DNA from: UBA4615 sp046046245
Lineage (GTDB): Bacteria; Pseudomonadota; Gammaproteobacteria; Burkholderiales; Burkholderiaceae_E
Length of the DNA: 64,000 nucleotides
NCBI GenBank assembly: GCA_046046245.1
Contig: JBJOKE010000030.1
Span: 20,139 to 84,138 of the forward strand
Reading direction: 5' to 3'
Both the position numbers and the translations under genes were made by a program. A model generated the notes under the pieces. That model saw only the letters and a list, made by a program, of their open reading frames with translations. It searched no databases and was not told the origin of the DNA. Positions within the stretch are counted from its first letter, which is position 1, and every line of letters begins with the position of its first letter. This document shows, in pieces, positions 1 through 8,296 of the stretch.

Positions 1-835
1 CGTCGGCGCCGCCGACCTCGGATCGTGTCGCGATCTTGTCGACCTCGTCGAGGAACACGATGCCGTTCTGCTCGACGTTGGCGATCGCGCGCAGCTTGAC
101 CTCCTCGTCGTTGATCAGCTTGGCCGCCTCCTCGTCGCGCAGCAGGACCATGGCCTCGCGGATCTTCAGCTTGCGCGTCCGCCGCCGGCCGCCCATGCCC
201 TGGAAGAGCCCCTGCAGCTGCTGGGTCAGCTCCTCCATGCCGGCGCCGCCGCCGCCGACCATCGGCAGATCGGGCATCGGCGCGGCGAGCTCGAGCTCGA
301 TCTCCTTGTCGTCGAGCTCGCCCTCGCGCAGCTTCTTGCGGAACTTCTGCCGCGTCGCGGAGTCAGCCGGCGCCGCCGCCGGGGCGCCCTCGCCCGAGCC
401 GAAGCCGAAGCCGCCGCGCGGCGGCGGCAGCAGCGCATCGAGCACGCGCTCCTCGGCCGAATCGACCGCGCGCGACTCGACCTTCTTCATCTCGGCCTCG
501 CGGGTCTGCTTGACGCCGATCTCGGCGAGGTCGCGGACGATCGCGTCGACGTCCTTGCCGACGTAGCCGACCTCGGTGAACTTGGTCGCCTCGACCTTGA
601 TGAACGGCGCATTCGCGAGCCGCGCGAGGCGGCGTGCGATCTCGGTCTTGCCCACGCCGGTGGGCCCGATCATCAGGATGTTCTTCGGCGTGATCTCGTG
701 CCGCAGCGACTCGTCGACCTGCTGGCGGCGCCAGCGGTTGCGCAGCGCGATCGCGACCGCGCGCTTGGCGCGCTCCTGCCCGATGATGTGCTTGTCGAGC
801 TCGGAGACGATCTCCTGGGGGGTCATGGTCGTCAT
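1..835 (-). CDS. hslU: HslU, ATPase subunit of the HslUV protease (C-terminus cut by window edge)
   Basis: AAA+ unfoldase that feeds substrates to the HslV peptidase in the cytoplasm. About 278 N-terminal residues are present and the rest lies left of the window. Visible features are the conserved opening TPQEIVSELDKHIIGQ, a Walker A GPTGVGKT at about residues 57-64, the long charged I-domain, and the start of the Walker B region (GIVFLDEVDKIA). Two start codons are possible, ATG ending at 835 (MTTMTPQ) or at 826; neither has a clear Shine-Dalgarno sequence. Normally hslU directly follows hslV, but here hslV is about 8.8 kb away on the same strand, so hslU must use its own promoter. A TAATCT hexamer sits only a few bases before the start, which would suit a very short leader. 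Confidence 0.95.
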   Translation of the reverse strand, partial: MTTMTPQEIVSELDKHIIGQERAKRAVAIALRNRWRRQQVDESLRHEITPKNILMIGPTGVGKTEIARRLARLANAPFIKVEATKFTEVGYVGKDVDAIVRDLAEIGVKQTREAEMKKVESRAVDSAEERVLDALLPPPRGGFGFGSGEGAPAAAPADSATRQKFRKKLREGELDDKEIELELAAPMPDLPMVGGGGAGMEELTQQLQGLFQGMGGRRRTRKLKIREAMVLLRDEEAAKLINDEEVKLRAIANVEQNGIVFLDEVDKIATRSEVGGAD

Positions 836-1023
836 GCCGGACAGATTACCGCATCGTCCGCACGGGCCTGCGCCCCCGCCGCGGGCGGGCCGTCGGCCCC
901 GGCAGCGCACCGCGACCGTGCGCCGTGACCGGCTCCGGCGCTCGGTGCGCGGGCGCAGCCGAGGCAACCCCGTGGCGACCCCGCGGCAACCCGAATCGCC
1001 CTGCACCGGACACAAGTGCCGCA

Positions 1024-1050
1024 TTGACTGTGCGACGGTCGCGCTATAGT
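1024..1050 (+). promoter_or_regulatory. Candidate promoter of the liv operon
   Basis: A TTGACT hexamer (1024-1029) and a TATAGT hexamer (1045-1050) face livG. The 15-base spacing is shorter than the usual 17, so this is a tentative call. It lies in the 286-base region between the divergent hslU and livG genes. Confidence 0.4.
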
Positions 1051-1121
1051 CTCGCGCTCCCGGCCGACCCGTGTCGTCCGGGACAAGAGCGAACACAACT
1101 CCCCCGGGGACACGGAGACCC

Positions 1122-1877
1122 ATGGCCGCCGACTACATCGTCGAGACCCAGGACCTGTCGATCGACTTCAACGGGTTCTATGCGGTCAAGGGCGTGTCGT
1201 TGAAGGTCGAGCGCGGCTCGATCCACGCGCTGATCGGCCCCAACGGCGCCGGCAAGACGACCTGCTTCAACCTGATCACCAAGTTCCTGCGCCCCACCGG
1301 CGGGAAGATCCTCTACAACGGCCGCGACATCACCTCGGCCAGGCCGGCCGACGTCGCGCGGCTCGGGATGGTGCGCAGCTTCCAGATCTCCGCCACCTTC
1401 CCGCACCTGACGGTGCTGGAGAACGTGCGGATCGCGCTGCAGCGCAAGCTCGGCAACTCGTTCCGCTTCTGGCAGAGCGAGCGCACGCTGAATGCGCTCG
1501 ACGAGCGGGCGATGGCGCTGCTCGACGACGTCGGCCTCGCCGAGTACGCCGGGCTGCAGGCGGTCGAGCTGCCCTACGGCCGCAAGCGCGCGCTCGAGAT
1601 CGCGACCACGCTGGCGCTCGATCCCGAGATGATGCTGCTCGACGAGCCGACCTCCGGCATGGGTCACGAGGACATCGGCCGGATCGCGGCGCTCATCAAG
1701 CGCGTGGCGGCGAACCGCACGGTGCTGATGGTCGAGCACAACCTGTCGGTCGTCTCGGACCTGTCGGACCGGATCACCGTGCTCGCGCGCGGCGAGGTGC
1801 TGACCGAAGGGCCGTACGAAACCGTCTCGAAGGACCCGCAGGTCGTCGAGGCCTACATGGGAACCGGACATGCCTGA
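1122..1877 (+). CDS. livG: Branched-chain amino-acid-type ABC transporter ATPase LivG
   Basis: One of two ATPases that energise a HAAT-family importer at the inner membrane. The 251-residue product has Walker A GPNGAGKT at residues 39-46, a Q-loop (RSFQIS), an ABC signature in the slightly divergent form LPYGRKRALEIA, Walker B MMLLDEP and a switch His in VEHNLSVV. This matches LivG/UrtD proteins in length and layout. The start is the ATG at 1122, preceded by GGAG; an upstream in-frame start at 1071 has no support. It overlaps livF by 8 bases, opening a five-gene run livG-livF-livK-livH-livM. The exact substrate (leucine/isoleucine/valine, amide or aromatic acid) cannot be read from the ATPase. 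Confidence 0.93.
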   Translation: MAADYIVETQDLSIDFNGFYAVKGVSLKVERGSIHALIGPNGAGKTTCFNLITKFLRPTGGKILYNGRDITSARPADVARLGMVRSFQISATFPHLTVLENVRIALQRKLGNSFRFWQSERTLNALDERAMALLDDVGLAEYAGLQAVELPYGRKRALEIATTLALDPEMMLLDEPTSGMGHEDIGRIAALIKRVAANRTVLMVEHNLSVVSDLSDRITVLARGEVLTEGPYETVSKDPQVVEAYMGTGHA

Positions 1878-2574
1878 CGCGCTCCTCCAGGTCAAGGACC
1901 TGCACGGCTGGTACGGCGAGAGCCACGTGCTGCACGGGATGAGCTTCGACATCCCGGCGGGCGAGGTCGTGACCCTGCTCGGCCGCAACGGCGCCGGCAA
2001 GACGACGACGATGCGCGCGATCATGGGCGTGCTCGGCAAGCGCAAGGGATCCGTCCGCTACGAGGGCGCCGAGACCGTCAACCTGCCGTCGAACCACATC
2101 GCCAGGCTCGGCATCGCCTACTGCCCCGAGGAACGCGGCATCTTCTCGAGCCTGTCGGTGCGCGAGAACCTCGAGCTGCCGCCGGTGGTCAAGCCCGGCG
2201 GCCTGTCGCTCGACGAGGTCTACCAGCTGTTCCCGCGCCTCAAGGAGCGTGCGAACAACCAGGGCACGAAGCTGTCCGGCGGCGAGCAGCAGATGCTCGC
2301 GATCGCGCGGATCCTTCGCACCGGCGCCAAGCTGCTGCTGCTCGACGAGCCGAGCGAGGGCCTGGCGCCGGTGATCGTGCAGCACATCGGCGAGATCATC
2401 CGCACGCTGAAGAAGAAGGGCTTCACCGTGCTGCTGGTCGAGCAGAACTTCCACTTCGCCTCGACCGTCGCCGACCGCCACTACGTGGTCGAGCACGGCA
2501 AGGTGATCGACATGATCCTCAACGACCAGGTCAAGGCGAACCTGGGCAAGCTCGAGGAATACCTCGGCGTCTGA
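1870..2574 (+). CDS. livF: Branched-chain amino-acid-type ABC transporter ATPase LivF
   Basis: Second ATPase of the importer, 234 residues. Walker A GRNGAGKT is at residues 38-45, the signature LSGGEQQML and Walker B LLLLDEPSEGLAP follow, and the switch His is in VEQNFHFAS-type context. The length and the SEGLAP box are typical of LivF/UrtE. Its ATG lies inside the end of livG, so the two are translationally coupled, as expected for a heterodimeric ATPase pair. Confidence 0.93.
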   Translation: MPDALLQVKDLHGWYGESHVLHGMSFDIPAGEVVTLLGRNGAGKTTTMRAIMGVLGKRKGSVRYEGAETVNLPSNHIARLGIAYCPEERGIFSSLSVRENLELPPVVKPGGLSLDEVYQLFPRLKERANNQGTKLSGGEQQMLAIARILRTGAKLLLLDEPSEGLAPVIVQHIGEIIRTLKKKGFTVLLVEQNFHFASTVADRHYVVEHGKVIDMILNDQVKANLGKLEEYLGV

Positions 2575-2619
2575 CCCGGGGCGCCCCCGCCGCTGCTCCA
2601 TTCCACACCAGGAGAGACC

Positions 2620-3843
2620 ATGAAGTTCAAGCCCACCCTCCTCCAGACCGCGGTCGCGGGCGCGATGGCGCTGCTCGCGGGCACCGCGTCGGCACAGATC
2701 ACCGACGGCGTCATCAAGATCGGCGTGATGAACGACATGTCGGGCCTCTACGCCGACATCGCCGGGCCGGGCTCCGTCTGGGCCGCCCGCAAGGCGGTCG
2801 AGGACTTCGGCGCGGCCGCCAAGGGCATGAAGGTCGAGATCCTCGCGGCCGACCACCAGAACAAGCCGGACATCGGCTCGAACATCGCGCGCCAGTGGAT
2901 CGACGTCGACAAGGTCGACGCGATCGCCGACGTGCCGACCTCGTCCGTGGGCCTTGCGGTCAATCAGATCATCCGCGAGAAGAACCGCGTCCACCTGAAC
3001 TCGGGCTCGGCCACCTCCGACCTGACCAACAAGGCCTGCTCGCCGAACACCGTCCACTGGGCCTACGACACCTACATGCTGTCGAACGGCACGGGCCGCG
3101 CGCTGGTGAAGACCGGTGGCGACACCTGGTTCTTCCTGACCGCCGACTACGCGTTCGGCCACGCGCTCGAGCGCGACACCGAGGCGGTCGTCACCGCCAA
3201 CGGCGGCAAGGTGCTGGGCAAGGTCCGCACGCCGTTCCCGGGCCAGGACTTCTCGTCCTTCCTGCTGCAGGCCCAGTCGTCGAAGGCCAAGGTCATCGGC
3301 CTGGCCAACGCCGGCGGCGACACGATCAACTCGATCAAGCAGGCGGCCGAGTTCGGCATCACCAAGGGCGGCCAGAACCTGGCCGGCCTGCTGGTGTTCA
3401 TCACCGACGTCCATTCGCTCGGCCTGCCGACCGCGCAGGGCCTGGTGCTGACCGAGTCGTTCTACTGGGACCTGAACGACGGCACCCGCGCCTTCGCCAA
3501 GGAGTTCGCCGCGGCGAACAAGGGCCGGATGCCGTCGATGGTGCAGGCCGGCGTCTACGCGTCGGTGCTCCACTACCTGAAGGCGGTCGAGGCGCTGAAG
3601 TCCGATGCGGACGGCGTGAAGGTCGTCGACAAGATGAAGGAGATGCCGACCGACGATCGCCTGTTCGGCAAGGGCTCGATCCGCGCCGACGGCCGCAAGA
3701 TCCACGACGCCTACCTGTTCGAGGTCAAGAAGCCGAACGAGTCGAAGGGCGCGTGGGACTACTACAAGCTGCGCGCGACGATCCCGGCGGCCGAGGCCTT
3801 CCGCCCGCTGTCGCAGTCGGAGTGCCCGCTGGTCAAGAAGTAA
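2620..3843 (+). CDS. Periplasmic amino-acid/amide-binding protein of the Liv importer
   Basis: Substrate-binding protein (Peripla_BP_6 / LivK type) of the transporter encoded around it, 407 residues. Residues 1-25 form a Sec signal peptide ending in TASA, and the mature part opens with ITDGVIKIGVMNDMSG, the usual first strand of this fold. An AGGAGA Shine-Dalgarno lies just upstream of the ATG. Homologues in Burkholderiales occur in many copies with different ligands, so naming it livK would overstate what is known. It is the third gene of the operon and is followed by a hairpin before livH, an arrangement often seen where the binding protein is made in excess over the membrane subunits. Confidence 0.92.
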   Translation: MKFKPTLLQTAVAGAMALLAGTASAQITDGVIKIGVMNDMSGLYADIAGPGSVWAARKAVEDFGAAAKGMKVEILAADHQNKPDIGSNIARQWIDVDKVDAIADVPTSSVGLAVNQIIREKNRVHLNSGSATSDLTNKACSPNTVHWAYDTYMLSNGTGRALVKTGGDTWFFLTADYAFGHALERDTEAVVTANGGKVLGKVRTPFPGQDFSSFLLQAQSSKAKVIGLANAGGDTINSIKQAAEFGITKGGQNLAGLLVFITDVHSLGLPTAQGLVLTESFYWDLNDGTRAFAKEFAAANKGRMPSMVQAGVYASVLHYLKAVEALKSDADGVKVVDKMKEMPTDDRLFGKGSIRADGRKIHDAYLFEVKKPNESKGAWDYYKLRATIPAAEAFRPLSQSECPLVKK

Positions 3844-3852
3844 GGCGAGCCC

Positions 3853-3874
3853 GGACCGGCTCCACGGCCGGTCC
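3853..3874 (+). terminator. Intercistronic hairpin between the binding protein and livH
   Basis: A perfect 8-bp inverted repeat (GGACCGGC at 3853-3860 and GCCGGTCC at 3867-3874, 6-base loop) lies 9 bases after the binding-protein stop codon. No T-run follows, so it is more likely a partial terminator or an mRNA 3'-end stabiliser than a full stop; livH follows 57 bases later. Confidence 0.5.
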
Positions 3875-3931
3875 CGTCCGCCCCGCGTGCCGACGCGCGC
3901 GGGGCGCCCTCCCTCCCGACGCCCCCGCCCC

Positions 3932-4813
3932 ATGTTCGAACTGCTCGGCATCCCGCCCCAGGCCTTCTTCGGGCAGCTGCTGCTCGGCCTGATCAACGGT
4001 GCGTTCTACGCGCTGCTGTCGCTCGGCCTCGCGGTGATCTTCGGCCTGCTGAACGTCATCAACTTCACGCACGGCGCCCAGTACATGATGGGGGCGTTCG
4101 GAGCGTGGATGCTGCTGAACTGGGTGGGCATCCCCTTCTGGGCATCGCTGGTGATCGTGCCGATCGTGGTCGGCGCGTTCGGCGTGCTGCTCGAGCGCGT
4201 CTTCCTCAAGCACCTGTACCACCTCGACCACCTCTACGGACTGCTGCTGACCTTCGGCCTCGCGCTGATCATCGAGGGGCTGTACCGGCACCAGTTCGGC
4301 TCCTCGGGCCAGCCCTTCGTGAACCCGCTGCCCGGCGGCACGAACCTCGGCTTCATGTTCCTGCCGTACTACCGCGGCTTCATCGTCGTGTTCTCGCTGG
4401 TGGTCTGCGTCGCCACCTGGTACATGATCGAGCGCACCAAGCTCGGCTCGTACCTGCGCGCGGCCACCGAGCGGCCGGACCTCGTGCAGGCCTTCGGCAT
4501 CAACGTGCCGAGGATGATCACGCTCACCTACGGCTTCGGCGTGGCGCTTGCCGCGCTGGCCGGCGTGCTCGCCGCGCCGGCCTACCAGGTGAGCCCGACC
4601 ATGGGGTCGAACCTGATCATCGTGGTGTTCGCCGTCGTCGTGATCGGCGGCATGGGCTCGATCATGGGCTCGATCCTCACCGGATTCGGGCTGGGGATCA
4701 TCGAGGGCCTGACCAAGGTGTTCTACCCCGAGGCGTCGAGCACCGTGATCTTCGTGATCATGGCGATCGTGCTGATGCTCAAGCCCGCGGGCCTCTTCGG
4801 GAAGCAGAAATGA
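3932..4813 (+). CDS. livH: ABC transporter permease LivH
   Basis: Inner-membrane permease of the HAAT importer, 293 residues and almost entirely hydrophobic, with about eight predicted membrane spans. The N-terminal pattern (LINGAFYALLSLGLAVIFG, then NFTHGAQYM) and the GGMGSIMGS motif near the C-terminus are classic LivH/BPD_transp_2 features. The ATG at 3932 is preferred because family members begin just before this first helix; a GTG at 3887 would add a Pro/Arg-rich tail. No strong ribosome-binding site is visible. It overlaps livM by ATGA. Confidence 0.93.
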   Translation: MFELLGIPPQAFFGQLLLGLINGAFYALLSLGLAVIFGLLNVINFTHGAQYMMGAFGAWMLLNWVGIPFWASLVIVPIVVGAFGVLLERVFLKHLYHLDHLYGLLLTFGLALIIEGLYRHQFGSSGQPFVNPLPGGTNLGFMFLPYYRGFIVVFSLVVCVATWYMIERTKLGSYLRAATERPDLVQAFGINVPRMITLTYGFGVALAALAGVLAAPAYQVSPTMGSNLIIVVFAVVVIGGMGSIMGSILTGFGLGIIEGLTKVFYPEASSTVIFVIMAIVLMLKPAGLFGKQK

Positions 4814-5796
4814 ACGCATCCGCATCCGCCGCCTCCACCACGCCCGGCGCGGTCACCGCCCCGCCCGCGGTCGTGTCGCATCAGCGCGGCGCGCTGCTGT
4901 TCGTCGCGTTCCTCGCGGTGATGGCGGTCGCCCCCTTCATGGGCGGTTATCCGGTCTTCCTGATGAAGGTGCTGTGCTTCGCGATGTTCGCGCTGGCCTT
5001 CAACCTGCTGATCGGCTACGTCGGCCTGCTGTCGTTCGGCCATGCGATGTTCTTCGGTTTTGCCGCGTACGTGAGCGCGCACGCGGCAAAGGTCTGGGGA
5101 TGGACGCCGGAGGTGGCGATCCTCGCCGGCGCCGCCACCGCGTCCGTGCTCGGGCTCGTGGTCGGGGCGATCGCGATCCGCCGACAGGGCATCTACTTCG
5201 CGATGGTGACGCTGGCGCTGTCGCAGATGGTGTTCTTCTTCTGCCTGCAGGCGCCGTTCACCGGCGGCGAGGACGGCATCCAGTCGGTGCCGCGCCAGCC
5301 GCTGTTCGGCGTGCTCGACACCAAGAACGACCTCACGATGTACTACGTCGTGCTGGCGATCTTCGTCGCGGTCTTCGCGATCATCTACCGGACGATCCAC
5401 TCGCCGTTCGGCCAGGTGCTGAAGGCGATCCGCGAGAACGAGCCGCGCGCGATCTCGCTCGGCTACCAGGTCGACCGCTACAAGCTGCTGGCCTTCGTGC
5501 TGTCGGCCACGCTCGCCGGTGTTGCTGGCGCGACCAAGTCGCTGGTCTTCCAGCTCGCGTCGCTGACCGACGTGACCTGGCAGATGTCGGGCGAGGTGGT
5601 GCTGATGACCCTGGTGGGCGGCATGGGCACGGTCTTCGGCCCGGTGGTGGGCGCCGCGGTCATCATCTCGATGCAGAACTACCTGGCCGGCCTCGGCGAG
5701 TGGGTGCTGGTCACGCAGGGCGTGATCTTCGTGATCGTCGTGATGCTGTTCCGGCGCGGCATCGTCGGCGAGATCGCGGCCCGGATCAGGCGCTGA
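4810..5796 (+). CDS. livM: ABC transporter permease LivM
   Basis: Second permease of the importer, 328 residues. An Ala/Ser/Thr-rich stretch of about 25 residues precedes the first membrane span. The core carries the family motifs NLLIGYVGLLSFGHAMFFG and the EAA-like GGMGTVFGPVVGA loop near the C-terminus. The start overlaps the livH stop (ATGA), so the permeases are made together. This closes the transporter operon; the next gene starts 130 bases later. Confidence 0.93.
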   Translation: MNASASAASTTPGAVTAPPAVVSHQRGALLFVAFLAVMAVAPFMGGYPVFLMKVLCFAMFALAFNLLIGYVGLLSFGHAMFFGFAAYVSAHAAKVWGWTPEVAILAGAATASVLGLVVGAIAIRRQGIYFAMVTLALSQMVFFFCLQAPFTGGEDGIQSVPRQPLFGVLDTKNDLTMYYVVLAIFVAVFAIIYRTIHSPFGQVLKAIRENEPRAISLGYQVDRYKLLAFVLSATLAGVAGATKSLVFQLASLTDVTWQMSGEVVLMTLVGGMGTVFGPVVGAAVIISMQNYLAGLGEWVLVTQGVIFVIVVMLFRRGIVGEIAARIRR

Positions 5797-5926
5797 ACGC
5801 GCGGCATCGGGCTTCGCGGCCCGATGCGTGACGACCCCGCCGGCGCGCGCCGGCCGTCCCTCCGGGGCGGTCGCGCGCGCCGGCTGCATTTCCAGGCCCC
5901 CGAAGCGGGGCCGCAGGGAGACGACG

Positions 5927-7510
5927 ATGAGCGATCCGCTGGCGGGCCTGCCCCGCGTGACCTACGCGAACGCCACGGCCGATTTCTCCGGCCTGCACGC
6001 GGTGCTCGACGCCGCGCTGCCGGCCTTCGCGGCCCGGGCGCTCGGCGCCGACGCGGCGAACCTCGTGGGCGGGCGCGACGACGCCGGCGGCGAGCGCTAC
6101 GCGGTGCCCTGCCCGATCGATTCGCGCCTCACGCTGGGTACGCTGGTGGCGGCCGATGCCGCGGCGGTCGACCGCGCGGTGGCCGCCGCGCGCGCGGCCG
6201 CGCCCGTGTGGCGCGCCACGCCCTGGCCCGAGCGGGTCGCCGCGCTGCGCCGCGTGGCCGCCGCGGTGCGCCGCGATCGGCTCGAACTCGCGATGGCGGC
6301 GCTGATCGAGGTCGGCAAGTCGCGGCTCGAGGCGATGGGCGAGGTCGAGGAGTCGATCGACCTGATCGAGCACTACTGCGACGAGATGGCGGCCGCGCAG
6401 GGCTTCGAGCGCGAACTGCGCCCGGGCCCGGGCGGCGAGCGCGGCCACGACCGGCTGCGCCCCTACGGCACCTTCGCGGTGATCGCGCCGTTCAACTATC
6501 CGTTCGCGCTCGCGATCGGCATGACCACCGCGGCACTGCTCGGCGGCAACGCGGTGGTGCTCAAGCCCGCGCACGGCGCCGCGCTGTCGGCGCCGGCGCT
6601 CGCGCGCGCCTTCGCCGAGGCCGGGATGCCCGACGGCGTCTTCAACCTCGTCTGCGGCGACCGCGACACCGGCGCCCTGCTCGCCGCGCACCCGGGCGTC
6701 GACGGCATCGCGTTCACCGGCTCGCACGAGGCCGGCATGGCGCTGCTGCGCGCTGCGGTGGCCGGGCCGTTCGCGAAGCCGGTGCTCGCCGAACTCGGCG
6801 GCAAGAACGCGGCCTTCGTCGATGCGAGCGCCGACCTCGATGCCGCCGCCTCCGGCGTCGCGCGCTCGGCCTTCGGGCTGTCGGGTCAGAAGTGCTCGTC
6901 GTGCTCGAAGGTCTACGTGCACGCGTCGGTGCGCGAGGCCTTCGCCGAACGGCTGGTCGCGGTCACACGGGCGCTGCGGCTCGGCGACCCGCGCGAGGCC
7001 GCGACCTTCACCGGGCCGGTGATCGGGGAGCCCAGCGTGCGCCGCTTCGAGGCGGCGGTCGCCGCCGCGCGCGACGCGGGCGCGCGCGTGCTCGCCGGCG
7101 GTGAGCGATGGTGGGACGGCCTGAGGATGCGTGGCGCGTATCTCGAGCCGACCCTCGTCGCCGATGCGCCGCCGGAGCACGAGGTCAACCGCCGCGAGCT
7201 GTTCGTGCCGCTGCTGTCGCTGCAGTCGTTCGTGACGCTCGCCGACGCGATCGCCGACGCGAACCGCTCGGCGCTCGGACTCTCAGCAGGGATCTACGCC
7301 CGGGACGCCGAGGCGCTCGCGCTCTTCGACGACCGCATCGAGGCCGGCGTGCTCTACGCGAACCGCCCGAGCGGCGCGACCACCGGCGCGTGGCCGGGCT
7401 TCCAGACCTTCTGCGGCTGGAAGGGCTCCGGCGCCACCGGCAAGGGCGGGCTCGGATCGCACTACGTGCAGCAGTTCATGCGCGAGCAGAGCCGCACGCG
7501 CGCGGGCTGA
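5927..7510 (+). CDS. NAD-dependent aldehyde dehydrogenase, L-glutamate gamma-semialdehyde (P5C) dehydrogenase-like
   Basis: A 527-residue ALDH-superfamily enzyme. The catalytic Cys lies in GLSGQKCSSCSKVYVH and the general-base Glu in VLAELGGKN; the NAD-binding segment has FNYPFALAIG and the FTGS box. The GQKCSSCS form of the active-site loop points to the RocA/PruA-type enzyme that oxidises glutamate semialdehyde to glutamate, the second step of proline or ornithine breakdown. The stand-alone length fits RocA rather than bifunctional PutA. The start at 5927 follows a CAGGGAG Shine-Dalgarno; an in-frame extension to 5828 looks non-coding. Downstream of the Liv genes it may handle an imported amino acid, but that link is inferred only from position. 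Confidence 0.85.
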   Translation: MSDPLAGLPRVTYANATADFSGLHAVLDAALPAFAARALGADAANLVGGRDDAGGERYAVPCPIDSRLTLGTLVAADAAAVDRAVAAARAAAPVWRATPWPERVAALRRVAAAVRRDRLELAMAALIEVGKSRLEAMGEVEESIDLIEHYCDEMAAAQGFERELRPGPGGERGHDRLRPYGTFAVIAPFNYPFALAIGMTTAALLGGNAVVLKPAHGAALSAPALARAFAEAGMPDGVFNLVCGDRDTGALLAAHPGVDGIAFTGSHEAGMALLRAAVAGPFAKPVLAELGGKNAAFVDASADLDAAASGVARSAFGLSGQKCSSCSKVYVHASVREAFAERLVAVTRALRLGDPREAATFTGPVIGEPSVRRFEAAVAAARDAGARVLAGGERWWDGLRMRGAYLEPTLVADAPPEHEVNRRELFVPLLSLQSFVTLADAIADANRSALGLSAGIYARDAEALALFDDRIEAGVLYANRPSGATTGAWPGFQTFCGWKGSGATGKGGLGSHYVQQFMREQSRTRAG

Positions 7511-7620
7511 GGCCGAGCCGGGCGCCGGTGCGGCACGCGCCGGCGCCCGGCCGCGTCGGCTCGGCTACCATGCGCGCTTCGCCGCGCGTCGCGCGGCCTT
7601 CCACCGAACGGAGTCGTGCC

Positions 7621-8232
7621 GTGCAGGTCGTCTGCCTCGATCTCGAGGGCGTGCTGGTCCCCGAGATCTGGATCGAGTTCTCCAAGCGCTCCGGCATCCC
7701 CGAGCTCTCGCGCACCACGCGCGACGAGCCGGACTACGACAAGCTGATGCGCTTCCGCATCGACCTGCTGCGCCGGCACGGCCTGAAGCTCGCCGACATC
7801 CAGCGCGTGATCGACGGCATGGGCCCGATGCCCGGCGCCCGCGACTTCCTCGACGCGCTGCGGACGCGCTTCCAGGTGGTGATCCTGTCGGACACCTTCT
7901 ACGAGTTCGCCGACCCGCTGATGCGCCAGCTCGGTCGGCCCACGCTGCTGTGCCACCGGCTCGAGACCGACGGCGAAGGCTTCGTGACCCGTCACGTGCT
8001 GCGGATGCCGAATCCGAAGAAGGCGGCGGTCGAGGCGCTGAGGTCGCTGAACTTCCGCGTGATCGCGGCCGGCGACTCGTACAACGACACCGCGATGCTC
8101 GGTGCCGCGGACGCGGGCTTCTTCATCCATCCGCCCGAGTCGATCGTCGCGCAGTTCCCGCAGTTCCCGGTCACGCGCAGCTACGAGGCGCTCGCCGCGC
8201 GGATCGACGAGGCCTCGCGCCGACTCGGCTGA
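7621..8232 (+). CDS. thrH: ThrH, phosphoserine phosphatase / homoserine phosphotransferase
   Basis: HAD-superfamily enzyme of 203 residues matching Pseudomonas ThrH over its whole length. Motif I is CLDLEGVLVPEIWIEF, motif II ILSDTFYEF, and motif IV AAGDSYNDTAML. ThrH dephosphorylates phosphoserine and can pass the phosphate to homoserine, linking serine and threonine synthesis. The start is the GTG at 7621, eight bases after GGAG; an ATG at 7570 would add a tail without homology. It is convergent with the PpsR-like gene, with a GC-rich 64-base gap holding a 7-bp inverted repeat (8251-8257 / 8271-8277) that may end both transcripts. Confidence 0.9.
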   Translation: MQVVCLDLEGVLVPEIWIEFSKRSGIPELSRTTRDEPDYDKLMRFRIDLLRRHGLKLADIQRVIDGMGPMPGARDFLDALRTRFQVVILSDTFYEFADPLMRQLGRPTLLCHRLETDGEGFVTRHVLRMPNPKKAAVEALRSLNFRVIAAGDSYNDTAMLGAADAGFFIHPPESIVAQFPQFPVTRSYEALAARIDEASRRLG

Positions 8233-8296
8233 ACGCGGCGTCCGGGGCGCGCGGCCCGTCCCGACCGGGGGGGCCGCGGCCCGCTCCGACGGACCG

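Noticed and set aside
1774..3996. A long minus-strand open frame opposite livF and the binding-protein gene
   Set aside because: It is the antisense shadow of high-GC coding DNA: the translation is Arg/Asp/His-rich without any family motif, while the plus strand encodes clear proteins. The same holds for 35430-38051, 37493-38300 and many others.
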